Source of the DNA: Lysobacterales bacterium
GTDB taxonomy: Bacteria; Pseudomonadota; Gammaproteobacteria; Xanthomonadales; SZUA-5
Reading direction: 5' to 3'
DNA: 64,000 nucleotides
Assembly (NCBI GenBank): GCA_022841325.1
Contig: JALHRS010000031.1
Coordinates: 1-64,000 of the forward strand
Below the pieces are notes generated by a model. It had not been told where the DNA came from and did not search any database. It was given only the letters and a program-made list of their open reading frames with translations. Within the stretch, counting starts at the first letter, position 1. Every line of letters begins with the position of its first letter. Position numbers and translations under genes: made by a program. Of the stretch, positions 38,684 to 49,814 are shown piece after piece.

Positions 38684-40193
38684 GATCAGCCATCATTTCA
38701 ACGCCGGATCTCAAACTATACGCGTCAGGGGCGGACTGGGCTGGCTGGCCCTGCTGTGGCTGACGGGCGCCACACCGGCATGGAGTCAAAGCAGCACCGA
38801 CCTGCCGGACCTGGGAGATTCCTCCGGCCGCGTGCTCAGCGCCGAGACCGAGCGCGAATATTCCGATGGACTGCTGCGCCAGTTGCGCAACTACGGGCTG
38901 AGCATCGACGACGCCGAACTGGTCGAGTACTACGAGACCCTGGCCAACCGTCTGGTGCAGGCCAGCGGCCGCACCGAAACCCGATTCCACTTCGAGATGA
39001 TCGACGTGCCGGTGGTCAACGCCTTCGCCTCTCCGGGCGGTCTGGTGGTGACCTTTTCGGAGTTGATGCTGCAGGCCGACAACGAAAGCGAGCTGGCCGG
39101 CGTGCTCAGCCACGAGATTGCCCATGTCACCCAGCGACACATCGCGCGGGCGATGGAGAGCTCGATCGAAGACGTGCTGCCGATCCTGATTGGCGCCGTG
39201 GCGCTGGCCGTAGCCACCCGCGGACAAGGTGATGGCGGACAGGCAGCGATGGCCGGCGGGATCGCGCTGATGCAGCAGCGGCAGATCAACTTCACCCGCG
39301 ACAACGAGCACGAGGCCGACCGGGTCGGCATCCAGACCCTGGCCAAAGCCGGATTTGACCCCACTGGCATGGCCGATTTCTTCGCCAAGATCGGCTTGCT
39401 CAACCGCACCCAGGGCGAGAAGCCGCCGGAATACCTGCAATCCCATCCGGTCACCACCACGCGCATCGCCGAAGCCAAGGCCCGCGCCGACAAGCTGCGG
39501 GTGGGTACGCAGCAGACCAGTCTGGACTTCGCCCTGATGCGTGAGCGCCTGCGCGTGCTGACCTCGCGCGAATTGCCGGCACTGGTGCGTTATTACAAGG
39601 ACAGCAAGCGTGCCCGGGATGCCGACAAGCGCGCCCAGAGCTATGGTCTGGCGCTGGCGCAGTCGCGGCTGGGCGCCCACGCAGAAGCCCGTGAGGCGCT
39701 GACGCTGCTGGCCGAGGGCGACCCGCGTCGCTTGAGCTATCAGCTGGCCCTGGCCGAGGTCGATCGCGCCGAACGTCTGTTCGACGCCGCCGACGCACGC
39801 TACCAGCATCTGCTGGCAGAACGTCCGGGCCACCGGGTGATATCCATTGCCTACGCCCGCAGCCAGATCGAACGCAACACCCCGGCCGCCGGCAAACGGG
39901 CCGTGGATGCCTTGCGAGCGCTGATTCGCAGCTACGGCGACGACCCATCGCTGCAGGAGCTCTATGCCCGCGCCAACCAGCTGGCCGGCGATCCGGTGCG
40001 CGCCGCCGAAGCCTATGCCCAGTCCTTCTTCCTGCGCGGCAAATACGAAGACGCCATGCACCAGCTGGAGCAGACTGCGGCCCGCAACGACCTGGACTAC
40101 TACGACCGGGCACGCATCGACGCCCAGATTGCCCGGTGGCAGCCGGTGGTCCTGCGCGAGCGCAAGCGCGCCGAGGATTCGGATCGCGGGTGA
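38682..40193 (+). CDS. bepA: M48 metalloprotease with TPR region (BepA/YfgC-like)
   Basis: LSHEIAHVTQRH; C-terminal TPR-like segment. Confidence 0.9.
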   Translation: MISHHFNAGSQTIRVRGGLGWLALLWLTGATPAWSQSSTDLPDLGDSSGRVLSAETEREYSDGLLRQLRNYGLSIDDAELVEYYETLANRLVQASGRTETRFHFEMIDVPVVNAFASPGGLVVTFSELMLQADNESELAGVLSHEIAHVTQRHIARAMESSIEDVLPILIGAVALAVATRGQGDGGQAAMAGGIALMQQRQINFTRDNEHEADRVGIQTLAKAGFDPTGMADFFAKIGLLNRTQGEKPPEYLQSHPVTTTRIAEAKARADKLRVGTQQTSLDFALMRERLRVLTSRELPALVRYYKDSKRARDADKRAQSYGLALAQSRLGAHAEAREALTLLAEGDPRRLSYQLALAEVDRAERLFDAADARYQHLLAERPGHRVISIAYARSQIERNTPAAGKRAVDALRALIRSYGDDPSLQELYARANQLAGDPVRAAEAYAQSFFLRGKYEDAMHQLEQTAARNDLDYYDRARIDAQIARWQPVVLRERKRAEDSDRG

Positions 40194-40194
40194 T

Positions 40195-40237
40195 CTGGTT
40201 GCTGGTTGCTGGTTGCTGGTTGCTGGTTGCTGGTTGG
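40195..40237 (+). repeat. Heptamer array (GGTTGCT)6
   Basis: Starts 1 nt after the bepA stop. Confidence 0.97.
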
Positions 40238-40511
40238 CGCGAGAGTACCGCGGCTGTGGAGGGCGCCGCGCTGCGGCGCCGATTTGCCTGGCCGAAAGAT
40301 CCAGAGCGGCCGCGCAGGCGCGCGTCCCTCCTCAAGGCCGCTCCGATCCAGCAACATCGTTCATGGCCGTGGGCGGCGACGGGTCCAGGCCGGCGGCTCT
40401 CCGTGACCCCGACCGAAACACCTGAACTCATACCCGGACTACCCGACAAAACCATCAAACTGCCGCCCGCAACCTCCCGAAATCACGCGCCCAGGGCATT
40501 ATTTTGTGACA

Positions 40512-40532
40512 CCGTCACACTCTGGTCATATT
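40512..40532 (+). promoter_or_regulatory. Candidate Pho box upstream of phoB
   Basis: CGTCACActctGGTCATA, half-sites with 11-nt period. Confidence 0.45.
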
Positions 40533-40584
40533 TTCGCCTTTGAATCGGCGTACCTGGGGTCGGCAACAGTCGCTGGAGAAGTTC

Positions 40585-41274
40585 GTGGAGCAACGGGTTC
40601 TGGTAGTCGAGGACGAGACTGCGATTCGGGACATGATCGCGTTCGCGCTGAAACGTGCGAGCCTGGTACCGATGCTGGCCGAGGACGCGCGCGCCGCTCA
40701 ACTCCTGATCGCCGACCGTCTGCCTGATCTGGTGCTGCTCGACTGGATGTTGCCCGGTACCAGCGGCCTCGAGTTCGCCCGGCGCCTGCGCCGTGAGGAA
40801 CTGACCCGGGACATTCCGATCATCATGCTGACCGCGCGCGGCGAGGAAGACGATCGGGTCATGGGCCTGGACGCCGGCATCGACGACTATGTGGTCAAGC
40901 CCTTCTCCACCCGTGAGCTGGTGGCGCGCATCCGTGCCGTGCTGCGGCGCACCCAGCCGCACGGCGATGGCCAGACCATCAGCCTCGGTGGCCTGACCCT
41001 GGACACGCTCAGCCACCGGGTCTTCGCCAATGACCGTCCGGTGCAGCTGGGGCCTACCGAATACCGTTTGCTGGCCTTTTTCATGACCCACCCCGAGCGG
41101 GTCTACACCCGCAGTCAGTTGCTCGACAATGTCTGGGGCAGCGGTGTCTACGTCGAAGAACGCACCGTCGACGTGCATATCCGGCGTTTGCGCAAGAGCC
41201 TGGAACCGTGCGCGCTGGAGGATTACATCCAGACCGTGCGCGGCGCCGGTTATCGTTTTTCAACGACGGTCTGA
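40585..41274 (+). CDS. phoB: Phosphate regulon response regulator
   Basis: OmpR-type receiver plus winged helix; followed by phoR. Confidence 0.92.
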   Translation: MEQRVLVVEDETAIRDMIAFALKRASLVPMLAEDARAAQLLIADRLPDLVLLDWMLPGTSGLEFARRLRREELTRDIPIIMLTARGEEDDRVMGLDAGIDDYVVKPFSTRELVARIRAVLRRTQPHGDGQTISLGGLTLDTLSHRVFANDRPVQLGPTEYRLLAFFMTHPERVYTRSQLLDNVWGSGVYVEERTVDVHIRRLRKSLEPCALEDYIQTVRGAGYRFSTTV

Positions 41275-41377
41275 CCGGTCAGGGAGCCGGCGGCAGCGGA
41301 CTGCCTCGGACGGCAAGATGGTCTCGTCCGGAGCATTCCTGCCCGCTTGAGTCAGGCACCCGTCAGATGCCCGCTCT

Positions 41378-41460
41378 GCGTAGCCCGGAAGTGCGCGAAG
41401 CGCTCTCCGGGAGAAGAAGCGAAGAGCGCCGGAGACCGCAGCGCGTCACGCCCGGCCTAC
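41378..41460. repeat. GTAGCCCGGAAGTGCGCGAAGCGCTCTCC... dispersed repeat
   Basis: Matches copies near 4994, 18323 and 61908. Confidence 0.75.
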
Positions 41461-41589
41461 AGGGCAATGCGGCGTCCCGGCAGGTGATGCGGGATACTGT
41501 GCAGGCGAGTGCCAGCCCTCGCCAGAGCACTCGGCGAACACTGTGGCCATGCTGACCTGATCTTGGTGCACACTCAGGACCTTTCCCCG

Positions 41590-42909
<1,320 letters not shown>

Positions 42910-42952
42910 TGCATCTGCTAGCTTTGTCATTCTCGAATCCAGCGTCTGACCC

Positions 42953-45013
42953 GTGACCATCCGCGACCCCAAGCTGTTCCTCAACCGCGAACTGAGCCTG
43001 CTCGCCTTTCATCGCCGGGTGCTGGAGCAGGCCCAGGACACGCGCCTGCCCTTGCTGGAACGGCTGCGCTTCCTGTGCATTTCCTGCACCAATCTGGACG
43101 AGTTCTTCGAGGTGCGGGTGGCCACCATCCGTCACCAGCTGAACTTCTTCGGCAGCCAGCCCTGGCCGGACGGGCGCACGCCCACCGAGATTCTCGGCGA
43201 AATCCGCGAGCAGGTGCAGATATTGATGCGTGGCCAGTACCACACCTGGAATGCCGAGCTGAAACCGCAGCTGACGGCTGTAGGCGTGCGTTTTCTGCCG
43301 CGCGAGGAATGGAATGCCAAGCAGCGGCGCTGGCTGCATCATTTCTTCAACGACGAGCTGATGCCGGTATTGAGCCCACTGGGGCTGGATCCGGCGCATC
43401 CCTTCCCGCGCATCCTCAACAAGAGCCTGAACGTGGCCGTGGCCCTGAAGGGCAAGGATGCCTTCGGCCGCGAAGCCGATCTGGCCCTGGTGCGCGCGCC
43501 GCGTTCTCTGCCGCGGCTGGTGCGCCTGCCCAAGGAAGTGTCCAGCTGCGAATACGACGTGGTGCTGCTGTCGGCCATCCTCCAGGACTTCGTCGACGAT
43601 CTGTTTCCGGGGCTCAAGGTCAAGGGCGTCTATCCCTTCCGCGTGACCCGCAACAGCGAACTCTGGGTCGACGAATTCGATGTCGACAACCTGGCCCACG
43701 CGCTGCGCGACGAGCTGGTCGACCGCGGCTTTGCCCGTGCCGTGCGCCTGGAAATCACCGACACCTGCCCGCGCGCGCTCGGCCATTTCCTGCTGCAGCA
43801 CTTTGAACTCGGCGAGGAAGACATGTACCGGGTCAACGGTCCGGTCAATCTGAACCGGGTCGGCGCCGCCTATGACATGGTCGACCGCCCCGATCTCAAG
43901 TTCCGGCCGTTCCAGCCGCGGGTGCAGACCAGCAAGTCCGGCGGCAATGTCTTCGACATGATCCGCGAGGGCGATGTGCTGCTGCATCACCCCTACGACT
44001 CCTTCTCGACCGTGGTCGATCTGCTCAAGCAGGCAGCGATCGATCCCGACGTGCTGGCGATCAAGCAGACGCTGTATCGCACCGGGCGGCGCTCGGTGCT
44101 GGTCGATTATCTGATCGAAGCCGCCCGCGCCGGCAAGGACGTCACCGTGGTGGTCGAGCTGCGCGCCCGTTTCGACGAAGAGGCCAACATCGATCTGGCC
44201 GATCGCCTGCAGGAAGCCGGTGTGCAGGTGGTGTACGGCGTGGTCGGCTACAAGACCCACGCCAAGATGCTGCTGATCGTGCGCCGCGAGGCCGGCAAGC
44301 CCCGCCGCTACGTGCATCTGGGCACCGGCAACTATCACCAGGCCACTGCCGGCATCTACACCGACATCGGCCTGCTGACCTGCGACAAGGACATGTGCGA
44401 GGACGTGCACAAGCTGTTCCAGCAGCTCTCGGGTCTGAGCCAGGCGATCAAGCTGAAACGGCTGCTGCATTCGCCCTTCACCCTGCACCCGGAGATGCTC
44501 GCCAAGATCGATCGCGAGGCCAAACACGCCAGGGCAGGCCTTCCGGCCAAGATCCTGGCACGCATGAATGCGCTGAGCGAGCCCCAGGTCATCGAGGCGC
44601 TGTACCGGGCGTCGCAGGCCGGGGTGGAGATCGTGCTGTTCGTGCGCGGCATCTGCGTGCTGCGCCCGGGGGTGCCGGGCATCAGCGAGAACATCCGCGT
44701 GCGCTCGATCGTCGGCCGCTTCCTCGAACACAGCCGCATCTACTATTTCCACAACAATGGCGAGGAAGAGTTGTACGCTTCCAGTGCCGACTGGATGGAG
44801 CGCAACCTGTTGAACCGCGTCGAGACCTGCTTTCCCATTCTCGATCCCAAGCTGCGCCAGCGGGTGTTCAACGAAACGCTGGAGAACTATCTGGCCGACA
44901 ACACCCAGGCCTGGAAGCTGGAATCAGACGGCAACTACACCCGCATCGAGCCCGGCGAGGAAATGCCGCACTCGGCCCAGGCGGCGCTGCTGGCCAGGAT
45001 CTGCGGCGGATGA
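42953..45013 (+). CDS. ppk1: Polyphosphate kinase 1
   Basis: FLNRELSLLAFHRRVLEQA; HLGTGNYHQATAGIYTD. Confidence 0.96.
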   Translation: MTIRDPKLFLNRELSLLAFHRRVLEQAQDTRLPLLERLRFLCISCTNLDEFFEVRVATIRHQLNFFGSQPWPDGRTPTEILGEIREQVQILMRGQYHTWNAELKPQLTAVGVRFLPREEWNAKQRRWLHHFFNDELMPVLSPLGLDPAHPFPRILNKSLNVAVALKGKDAFGREADLALVRAPRSLPRLVRLPKEVSSCEYDVVLLSAILQDFVDDLFPGLKVKGVYPFRVTRNSELWVDEFDVDNLAHALRDELVDRGFARAVRLEITDTCPRALGHFLLQHFELGEEDMYRVNGPVNLNRVGAAYDMVDRPDLKFRPFQPRVQTSKSGGNVFDMIREGDVLLHHPYDSFSTVVDLLKQAAIDPDVLAIKQTLYRTGRRSVLVDYLIEAARAGKDVTVVVELRARFDEEANIDLADRLQEAGVQVVYGVVGYKTHAKMLLIVRREAGKPRRYVHLGTGNYHQATAGIYTDIGLLTCDKDMCEDVHKLFQQLSGLSQAIKLKRLLHSPFTLHPEMLAKIDREAKHARAGLPAKILARMNALSEPQVIEALYRASQAGVEIVLFVRGICVLRPGVPGISENIRVRSIVGRFLEHSRIYYFHNNGEEELYASSADWMERNLLNRVETCFPILDPKLRQRVFNETLENYLADNTQAWKLESDGNYTRIEPGEEMPHSAQAALLARICGG

Positions 45014-46572
45014 TCGACCCACGCGTGCCCACCGATGACGGTGAACCGCTGGCGGCCGTCGATCTCGGCTCCAACAGCTTCCACATGATCGTGGCCCGCT
45101 TCACCGACGGTGAACTGCAGGTGGTCGATCGCCTGCGCGATTCGGTGCGCATGGCGGCCGGTCTCACTGCCGATGGCCAGCTCACCGCCGAAATGCGCGA
45201 ACGCACGCTGGCCTGCCTGTCGCGCTTCGGCCAGCGCCTGCGCGGCATCAAGCGCAACCGTATCCGCGCCGTGGCCACCAATACCGTGCGCCAGTTGCGC
45301 AATCCCCGCGCCTTTCTGATGACCGCCGAAACCGCACTCGGCGCGCCGATCGAAGTGGTCTCCGGCCGCGAGGAAGCGCGGCTGATCTACATGGGCGTGG
45401 CCCATGGCCTGAACGATCCGCGCCAGAAGCAACTGGTCATCGATGTCGGCGGCGGCAGTACCGAACTGATCATCGGCCGCGGCTTCGAAACCCTGGAAAC
45501 CGAAAGCCTGCAGATGGGCTGCGTGGCGACCACGCGGCGCTTCTTTGCCGACGGCAAGCTCAACCGCAAGCGCTGGAACGACGCCCGATTGCGGCTGCCG
45601 ATCGAATTCGCGCCGATCCTGAGCGCCTACAAGGCGCGCGGCTGGCAGCGCGTGATCGGCAGCTCCGGCACGGTCAAGTCGATCAGCGCCATCCTCCACG
45701 GCTTTGGTGGTCGCGAGCGCGAGGTCACCCGCGAAGGCCTGCTGGACCTGATCGAGCGCCTGATCGAAGTGGGACAGATCAGCCGCGCCCGCCTGCCGGG
45801 ATTGAGCGAGGACCGCCGACCGGTGTTTCTGGGTGGCCTGGCGGCGCTGTGGGCCTGCTTTGAGGCGCTGGATCTGCAGGTGCTGCGGGTCAGCGACTAC
45901 GCCATGCGCGAGGGCTTGCTGTACGACTCACTCGGGCGCTTCCACCAGCAGGATCCGCGCGAACTCAGCATCCGCGCACTGGCCAAGCGCTATTCGGTGG
46001 ACCAGACCCACGCCCTGCGGGTGCAGAAGACCGCGCTGATGCTGTTCGATCAGGTCAGCGGCAGCTGGGGTCTGGAAGACGAACAGCGCGAGACCCTGCT
46101 CTACGCCACGCTGGTGCACGAAATCGGCCTCGCCATCTCGCACACCCAGCACCACAAGCACGGCGCCTACATCATCGAGAATTCCGATCTGCCGGGCTTC
46201 TCGCGCCAGGAACAGGAAGCGGTCGCCGCACTGGTGCGGGGACACCGCCGCAGCATCCCCGAGCAGACCTTCTCCGACATCGCTCCGCGCGATCTGGAAG
46301 CGCTCAAACGCACGCTGGCACTGGCCCGATTGGCCGCCGTGCTGCACCGCTCGCGCTCGCAGGAGACCCTGCCCGAACTGCATCTGGAAGCCGCCGGCCG
46401 CGAACTGCGGGTGTCCTTTCCCAAGGGCTGGCTCAGCCAGCACCCGCTGACCTGGGCCGATCTGCGGCAGGAGAAGGACTTCATCGAATCCATCGGCGTG
46501 CGCCTGCGACTGCGGGTTGAGCGAGAGCCGGGTGAAGTTGGCGCGCCGGATCTGCTCGATCGGACCCTGTAA
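45010..46572 (+). CDS. ppx: Exopolyphosphatase
   Basis: AAVDLGSNSFHMIVAR; VIDVGGGSTELIIG; ATGA overlap with ppk1. Confidence 0.95.
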   Translation: MIDPRVPTDDGEPLAAVDLGSNSFHMIVARFTDGELQVVDRLRDSVRMAAGLTADGQLTAEMRERTLACLSRFGQRLRGIKRNRIRAVATNTVRQLRNPRAFLMTAETALGAPIEVVSGREEARLIYMGVAHGLNDPRQKQLVIDVGGGSTELIIGRGFETLETESLQMGCVATTRRFFADGKLNRKRWNDARLRLPIEFAPILSAYKARGWQRVIGSSGTVKSISAILHGFGGREREVTREGLLDLIERLIEVGQISRARLPGLSEDRRPVFLGGLAALWACFEALDLQVLRVSDYAMREGLLYDSLGRFHQQDPRELSIRALAKRYSVDQTHALRVQKTALMLFDQVSGSWGLEDEQRETLLYATLVHEIGLAISHTQHHKHGAYIIENSDLPGFSRQEQEAVAALVRGHRRSIPEQTFSDIAPRDLEALKRTLALARLAAVLHRSRSQETLPELHLEAAGRELRVSFPKGWLSQHPLTWADLRQEKDFIESIGVRLRLRVEREPGEVGAPDLLDRTL

Positions 46573-46629
46573 AGAAAGCGCAAGGCCAAGCGCACAAGAG
46601 CTTCATCGTTGCCGGGCAGAGTGCGCTCC

Positions 46630-47886
46630 ATGACGCGCACTCTGCCCACCCTGCTGCACACCGGCGATACCCTGGCACATTCGGGGATCGCCCACGGCCT
46701 TTCCACGGCCGCTCCCAGCTCTGCGGCGCATACCGATTCCGGCGCCATCCTGACCTTGCGGATCGCTGTCATCAGCGAAACCTACACGCCTGAGGTCAAC
46801 GGCGTGGCGCTGACGGTTGCCGGGCTGGTGCGCGGCCTGCGCGAGCTCGGGCATCGGGTGCTGCTGGTACGGCCGCGCCAGCGCGGTGAGCGCGCGGAGC
46901 GGGTGTCTGCCGATGAACTGATCGTGCCCGGTGGGCCGCTGCCGCGCTATCGCGAGCTGCGCTACGGCTGGCCGGTCTACTGGCGATTGCGACAGCTGTT
47001 CGCCGCCGAACGCATCCAGGCGCTGTACGTGTCGACCGAAGGCCCGCTGGGCTGGGCCGCGGTGCTGGCAGCGCGTCGACTTGGGATTCCCATCGCCAGC
47101 GGCTTCCATACCCGCTTCGACGACTTCGTCGCCCACTATGGTCTGGCCTGGTTGCAGCGCACGGCCTTTGCCTATCTGCGCGCCTTCCACAACCGCGCCA
47201 ACACCACGCTGGTGCCCACCGAACAGTTGCGTCAGGAACTGCTCGGCGGCGGCTTTCGCGACGTGCGCATCCTGGCCCGCGGCGTCGATGGTCAGACTTT
47301 CGACCCGGCGCGGCGCTCGCTGGCGCTGCGTCAGTCCTGGGGACTGGCGGAGCATGAGCTGGCGGTGCTGTTCGTCGGTCGCATTGCGCCCGAGAAGAAT
47401 CTGGAACTGGTGGTGCGCAGCTTCGAGGCCATTCGGGCCCGCGGCATTCCGGCAAGGATGATCTGGGTTGGCGATGGCCCGGCCCGGGCCGAACTGGCGC
47501 GCGCCCACCCTGGGCACATCTGGTGCGGCATGCGTCATGGCGCTGATCTCGGCGCGCACTATGCCAGCGCCGATCTGTTCCTGTTTCCGAGCCTGACCGA
47601 GACCTTCGGCAACGTCACCCTGGAGGCGCTGGCCAGTGGTGTCGCCAGCATCGCCTTCGACTATGCCGCGGCGCGCCAGCATCTGCGCGACGGGATCGAC
47701 GGTCGCAGTGTGCCCTTCAATGACGCCACCGCCTTTGTCGATGCCGCGGTGGCCGTGGCCGCCGATGCCGAGCTGCGCGCGGGCATGGCCGGCAACGCCC
47801 GACGGACCGCCGAGGCGCTGGCGCCCGGTGCGGTCAGCACCCGCTTTGCCGAATTGTTGGTGGACCTGACGAGGAGCGCGCGATGA
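46630..47886 (+). CDS. Glycosyltransferase family 4
   Basis: ISETYTPEVNGVALTVAGL; GRIAPEKNLELVV; FPSLTETFGNVTLEA. Confidence 0.9.
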   Translation: MTRTLPTLLHTGDTLAHSGIAHGLSTAAPSSAAHTDSGAILTLRIAVISETYTPEVNGVALTVAGLVRGLRELGHRVLLVRPRQRGERAERVSADELIVPGGPLPRYRELRYGWPVYWRLRQLFAAERIQALYVSTEGPLGWAAVLAARRLGIPIASGFHTRFDDFVAHYGLAWLQRTAFAYLRAFHNRANTTLVPTEQLRQELLGGGFRDVRILARGVDGQTFDPARRSLALRQSWGLAEHELAVLFVGRIAPEKNLELVVRSFEAIRARGIPARMIWVGDGPARAELARAHPGHIWCGMRHGADLGAHYASADLFLFPSLTETFGNVTLEALASGVASIAFDYAAARQHLRDGIDGRSVPFNDATAFVDAAVAVAADAELRAGMAGNARRTAEALAPGAVSTRFAELLVDLTRSAR

Positions 47887-48437
47887 GCAGTGCCTTGCTG
47901 ACCAGCACCACCGGACGCCTGCTGGCGCAGGATCTCACCTGGTGCCTGCGCCTGAACCGCCTGACCCGCCGCAGCTGGGTGCAGCGCTATTTCGCCCGGA
48001 TCAGTCGCCTCGGCGATGGGCTGTTCTGGTATCTGCTCATTGCCCTGATGCCCCTGCTCGACCCCGAGCACGGCGTGCTCGCGGCCGCGCACATGCTGAT
48101 CGTCGGCGGCAGCGCCCTGCTGCTGTACCGCTGGCTGAAGCGCTGGAGCAAACGGCCCCGGCCCCTGCACCGGCACACGGCGATCCTCAGCAGCGTGGCC
48201 CCGCTGGACGAATTCAGCTTCCCGTCCGGCCATACCCTGCACGCGATCAGTTTCAGCTACGTCGCCTTGCTGTACTTCCCCGCGCTGGCCCTCGTGCTGC
48301 TGCCCTTCGCGCTGAGCGTGGCCCTGTCACGGGTGGTGCTCGGACTGCACTATCCCAGTGACGTGTTGGCCGCCACGATCATCGGCCTGGCCCTGGGGCG
48401 TGGCAGCCAGTGGCTGTTGGCGGCCTTGGCCGGCTGA
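47883..48437 (+). CDS. PAP2 family phosphatase
   Basis: KRWSKRPRP, FPSGHTLHA, SRVVLGLHYPSDV. Confidence 0.93.
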   Translation: MSSALLTSTTGRLLAQDLTWCLRLNRLTRRSWVQRYFARISRLGDGLFWYLLIALMPLLDPEHGVLAAAHMLIVGGSALLLYRWLKRWSKRPRPLHRHTAILSSVAPLDEFSFPSGHTLHAISFSYVALLYFPALALVLLPFALSVALSRVVLGLHYPSDVLAATIIGLALGRGSQWLLAALAG

Positions 48438-48449
48438 CAGCGCTGCCGG

Positions 48450-49045
48450 TGGTTCACGCTTCATGGCGAGCCACCTGTGTCTGCCCGACACTGCGCACGG
48501 GCCCTGAGCCAGCGTATGAGGTAGCGCGGCTCCGGCGCGCGGCGAATCGGGATGTGCGCCAGGGCTGTTCGCGCCGGCGGCCGCGGCATGGCCGCGCACA
48601 GGCCCTGAACCCCGAGCGTCATTGCGACCCCGGACTTGATCCGGGGGAAGCAATCCAGAGGCCTGCGGCGCTACCCTGGATTGCTTCGTCGCTGGGCTCC
48701 TCGCAATGACGCATCAATCACTGAAGGCATGGGTTCATCGAGAGCCCCCGGTATTGACCCGGCACTGTCCACGGGCCAACAACGTAGGTTGGGCTAAGCG
48801 CAGCGTGCCCAACGGTCATGGCTGCGAGTCACTCGCCATCATGAGATCGCTGGTGCCATGACCGTTGCGTAGGGTTTCTTGCCTAACCCCTCCCCAGCCC
48901 TCCCCGAACATCGGGGAGGGAGCGACAGCACTCGCCTGAACGACTTTCACGGCAACCTACATCGACTGTAGGAGCGACCTCGCGTCGCGACCGGCCAGCC
49001 GCACGACCGCAGCAGCGGTCGCGCCGCAAGGGCGCTCCTACGGGT
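48450..49045. repeat. Dense repeat island (GCCACCTGTGTC, GCGTCATTGCGA, GTAGGTTGGGCTAAGCGC, CCCTCCCC hairpin, TGTAGGAGCGACC REP)
   Basis: Several palindromes; matches elsewhere in the window for the first two families. Confidence 0.8.
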
Positions 49046-49104
49046 GGACAAAGCCTGCCCAACGACGCCGGGAGCGAACGCTTGCGGATACCGCATCCGG
49101 GGCT

Positions 49105-49132
49105 CTTGAAAGCTCACGGCCGGCCCACATTT
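49105..49132 (+). promoter_or_regulatory. Sigma-32-type heat-shock promoter
   Basis: CTTGAAA - 12 nt - CCCACATTT upstream of hsp20. Confidence 0.75.
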
Positions 49133-49143
49133 CATGGTCAACA

Positions 49144-49180
49144 GCGACATCTCGTCGCGATCACACTCAAGGAGTTGATC
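49144..49180 (+). promoter_or_regulatory. Candidate RNA thermometer (two hairpins, second hides the Shine-Dalgarno)
   Basis: GCGAC-ATCTC-GTCGC, then GATCA(C)ACTC-AAG-GAGT-TGATC directly before ATG. Confidence 0.6.
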
Positions 49181-49627
49181 ATGGCCATTACCCGTTACAG
49201 CCCGTTCAATGTCTCGACCCAGGTTCCGAACGATTTTCGTGAGCTGATCGAGAAGTTCTTCAATGGTGAGCCGCAGGATCAGTCCAATGTGGTCACCAGC
49301 CAGTGGGCACCGCATGTGGACATCAAGGAAGAGCCCAACCGCTTCGTGATCCAGGCCGATATCCCCGGTGTAGACCCGAAGGACATCGAAGTGCATATGG
49401 AGAAAGGCATTCTCTCGATCAAGGGCGAGCGCAAGCATGAGGCCAAGCAGGAGAGCGAGAAGTACACCCGTGTGGAACGCTCCCACGGCGTCTTCTACCG
49501 CCGCTTCGCGCTGCCCGACAGCGCCGACGCCGAAGGCATCAGCGCCCACGGCAAGCATGGTGTGCTGGAAATCGTCATTCCCAAGCGCCCGGAGACCACG
49601 CCGCGCCGGATCACGATCAACCATTGA
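49181..49627 (+). CDS. Hsp20/alpha-crystallin small heat-shock protein
   Basis: VDIKEEPNRFVIQADIPGVDPKDIEV; GVLEIVIPK. Confidence 0.95.
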   Translation: MAITRYSPFNVSTQVPNDFRELIEKFFNGEPQDQSNVVTSQWAPHVDIKEEPNRFVIQADIPGVDPKDIEVHMEKGILSIKGERKHEAKQESEKYTRVERSHGVFYRRFALPDSADAEGISAHGKHGVLEIVIPKRPETTPRRITINH

Positions 49628-49814
49628 TCGCCCGTCGATACCGGGCATCATCGGTGCCCGGTATCGGTTCCCCAGGCGCAGACATCGCCGGGGCGGGTGC
49701 TTGGTGGCCCGCCCCTGAACCGACCGACAGCAGCAAGCGACTTCGGCCCTGATCGGGCCGAAGTCGCGCATGAGGTAATACCATCATTGAACTGACTCAG
49801 GCCCGATAGTCCCC

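Noticed and set aside
40505-40519. CRP/Clp site TGTGACACCGTCACA
   Set aside because: Spacer between TGTGA and TCACA is 5, not the canonical 6; overlaps a better Pho-box match.
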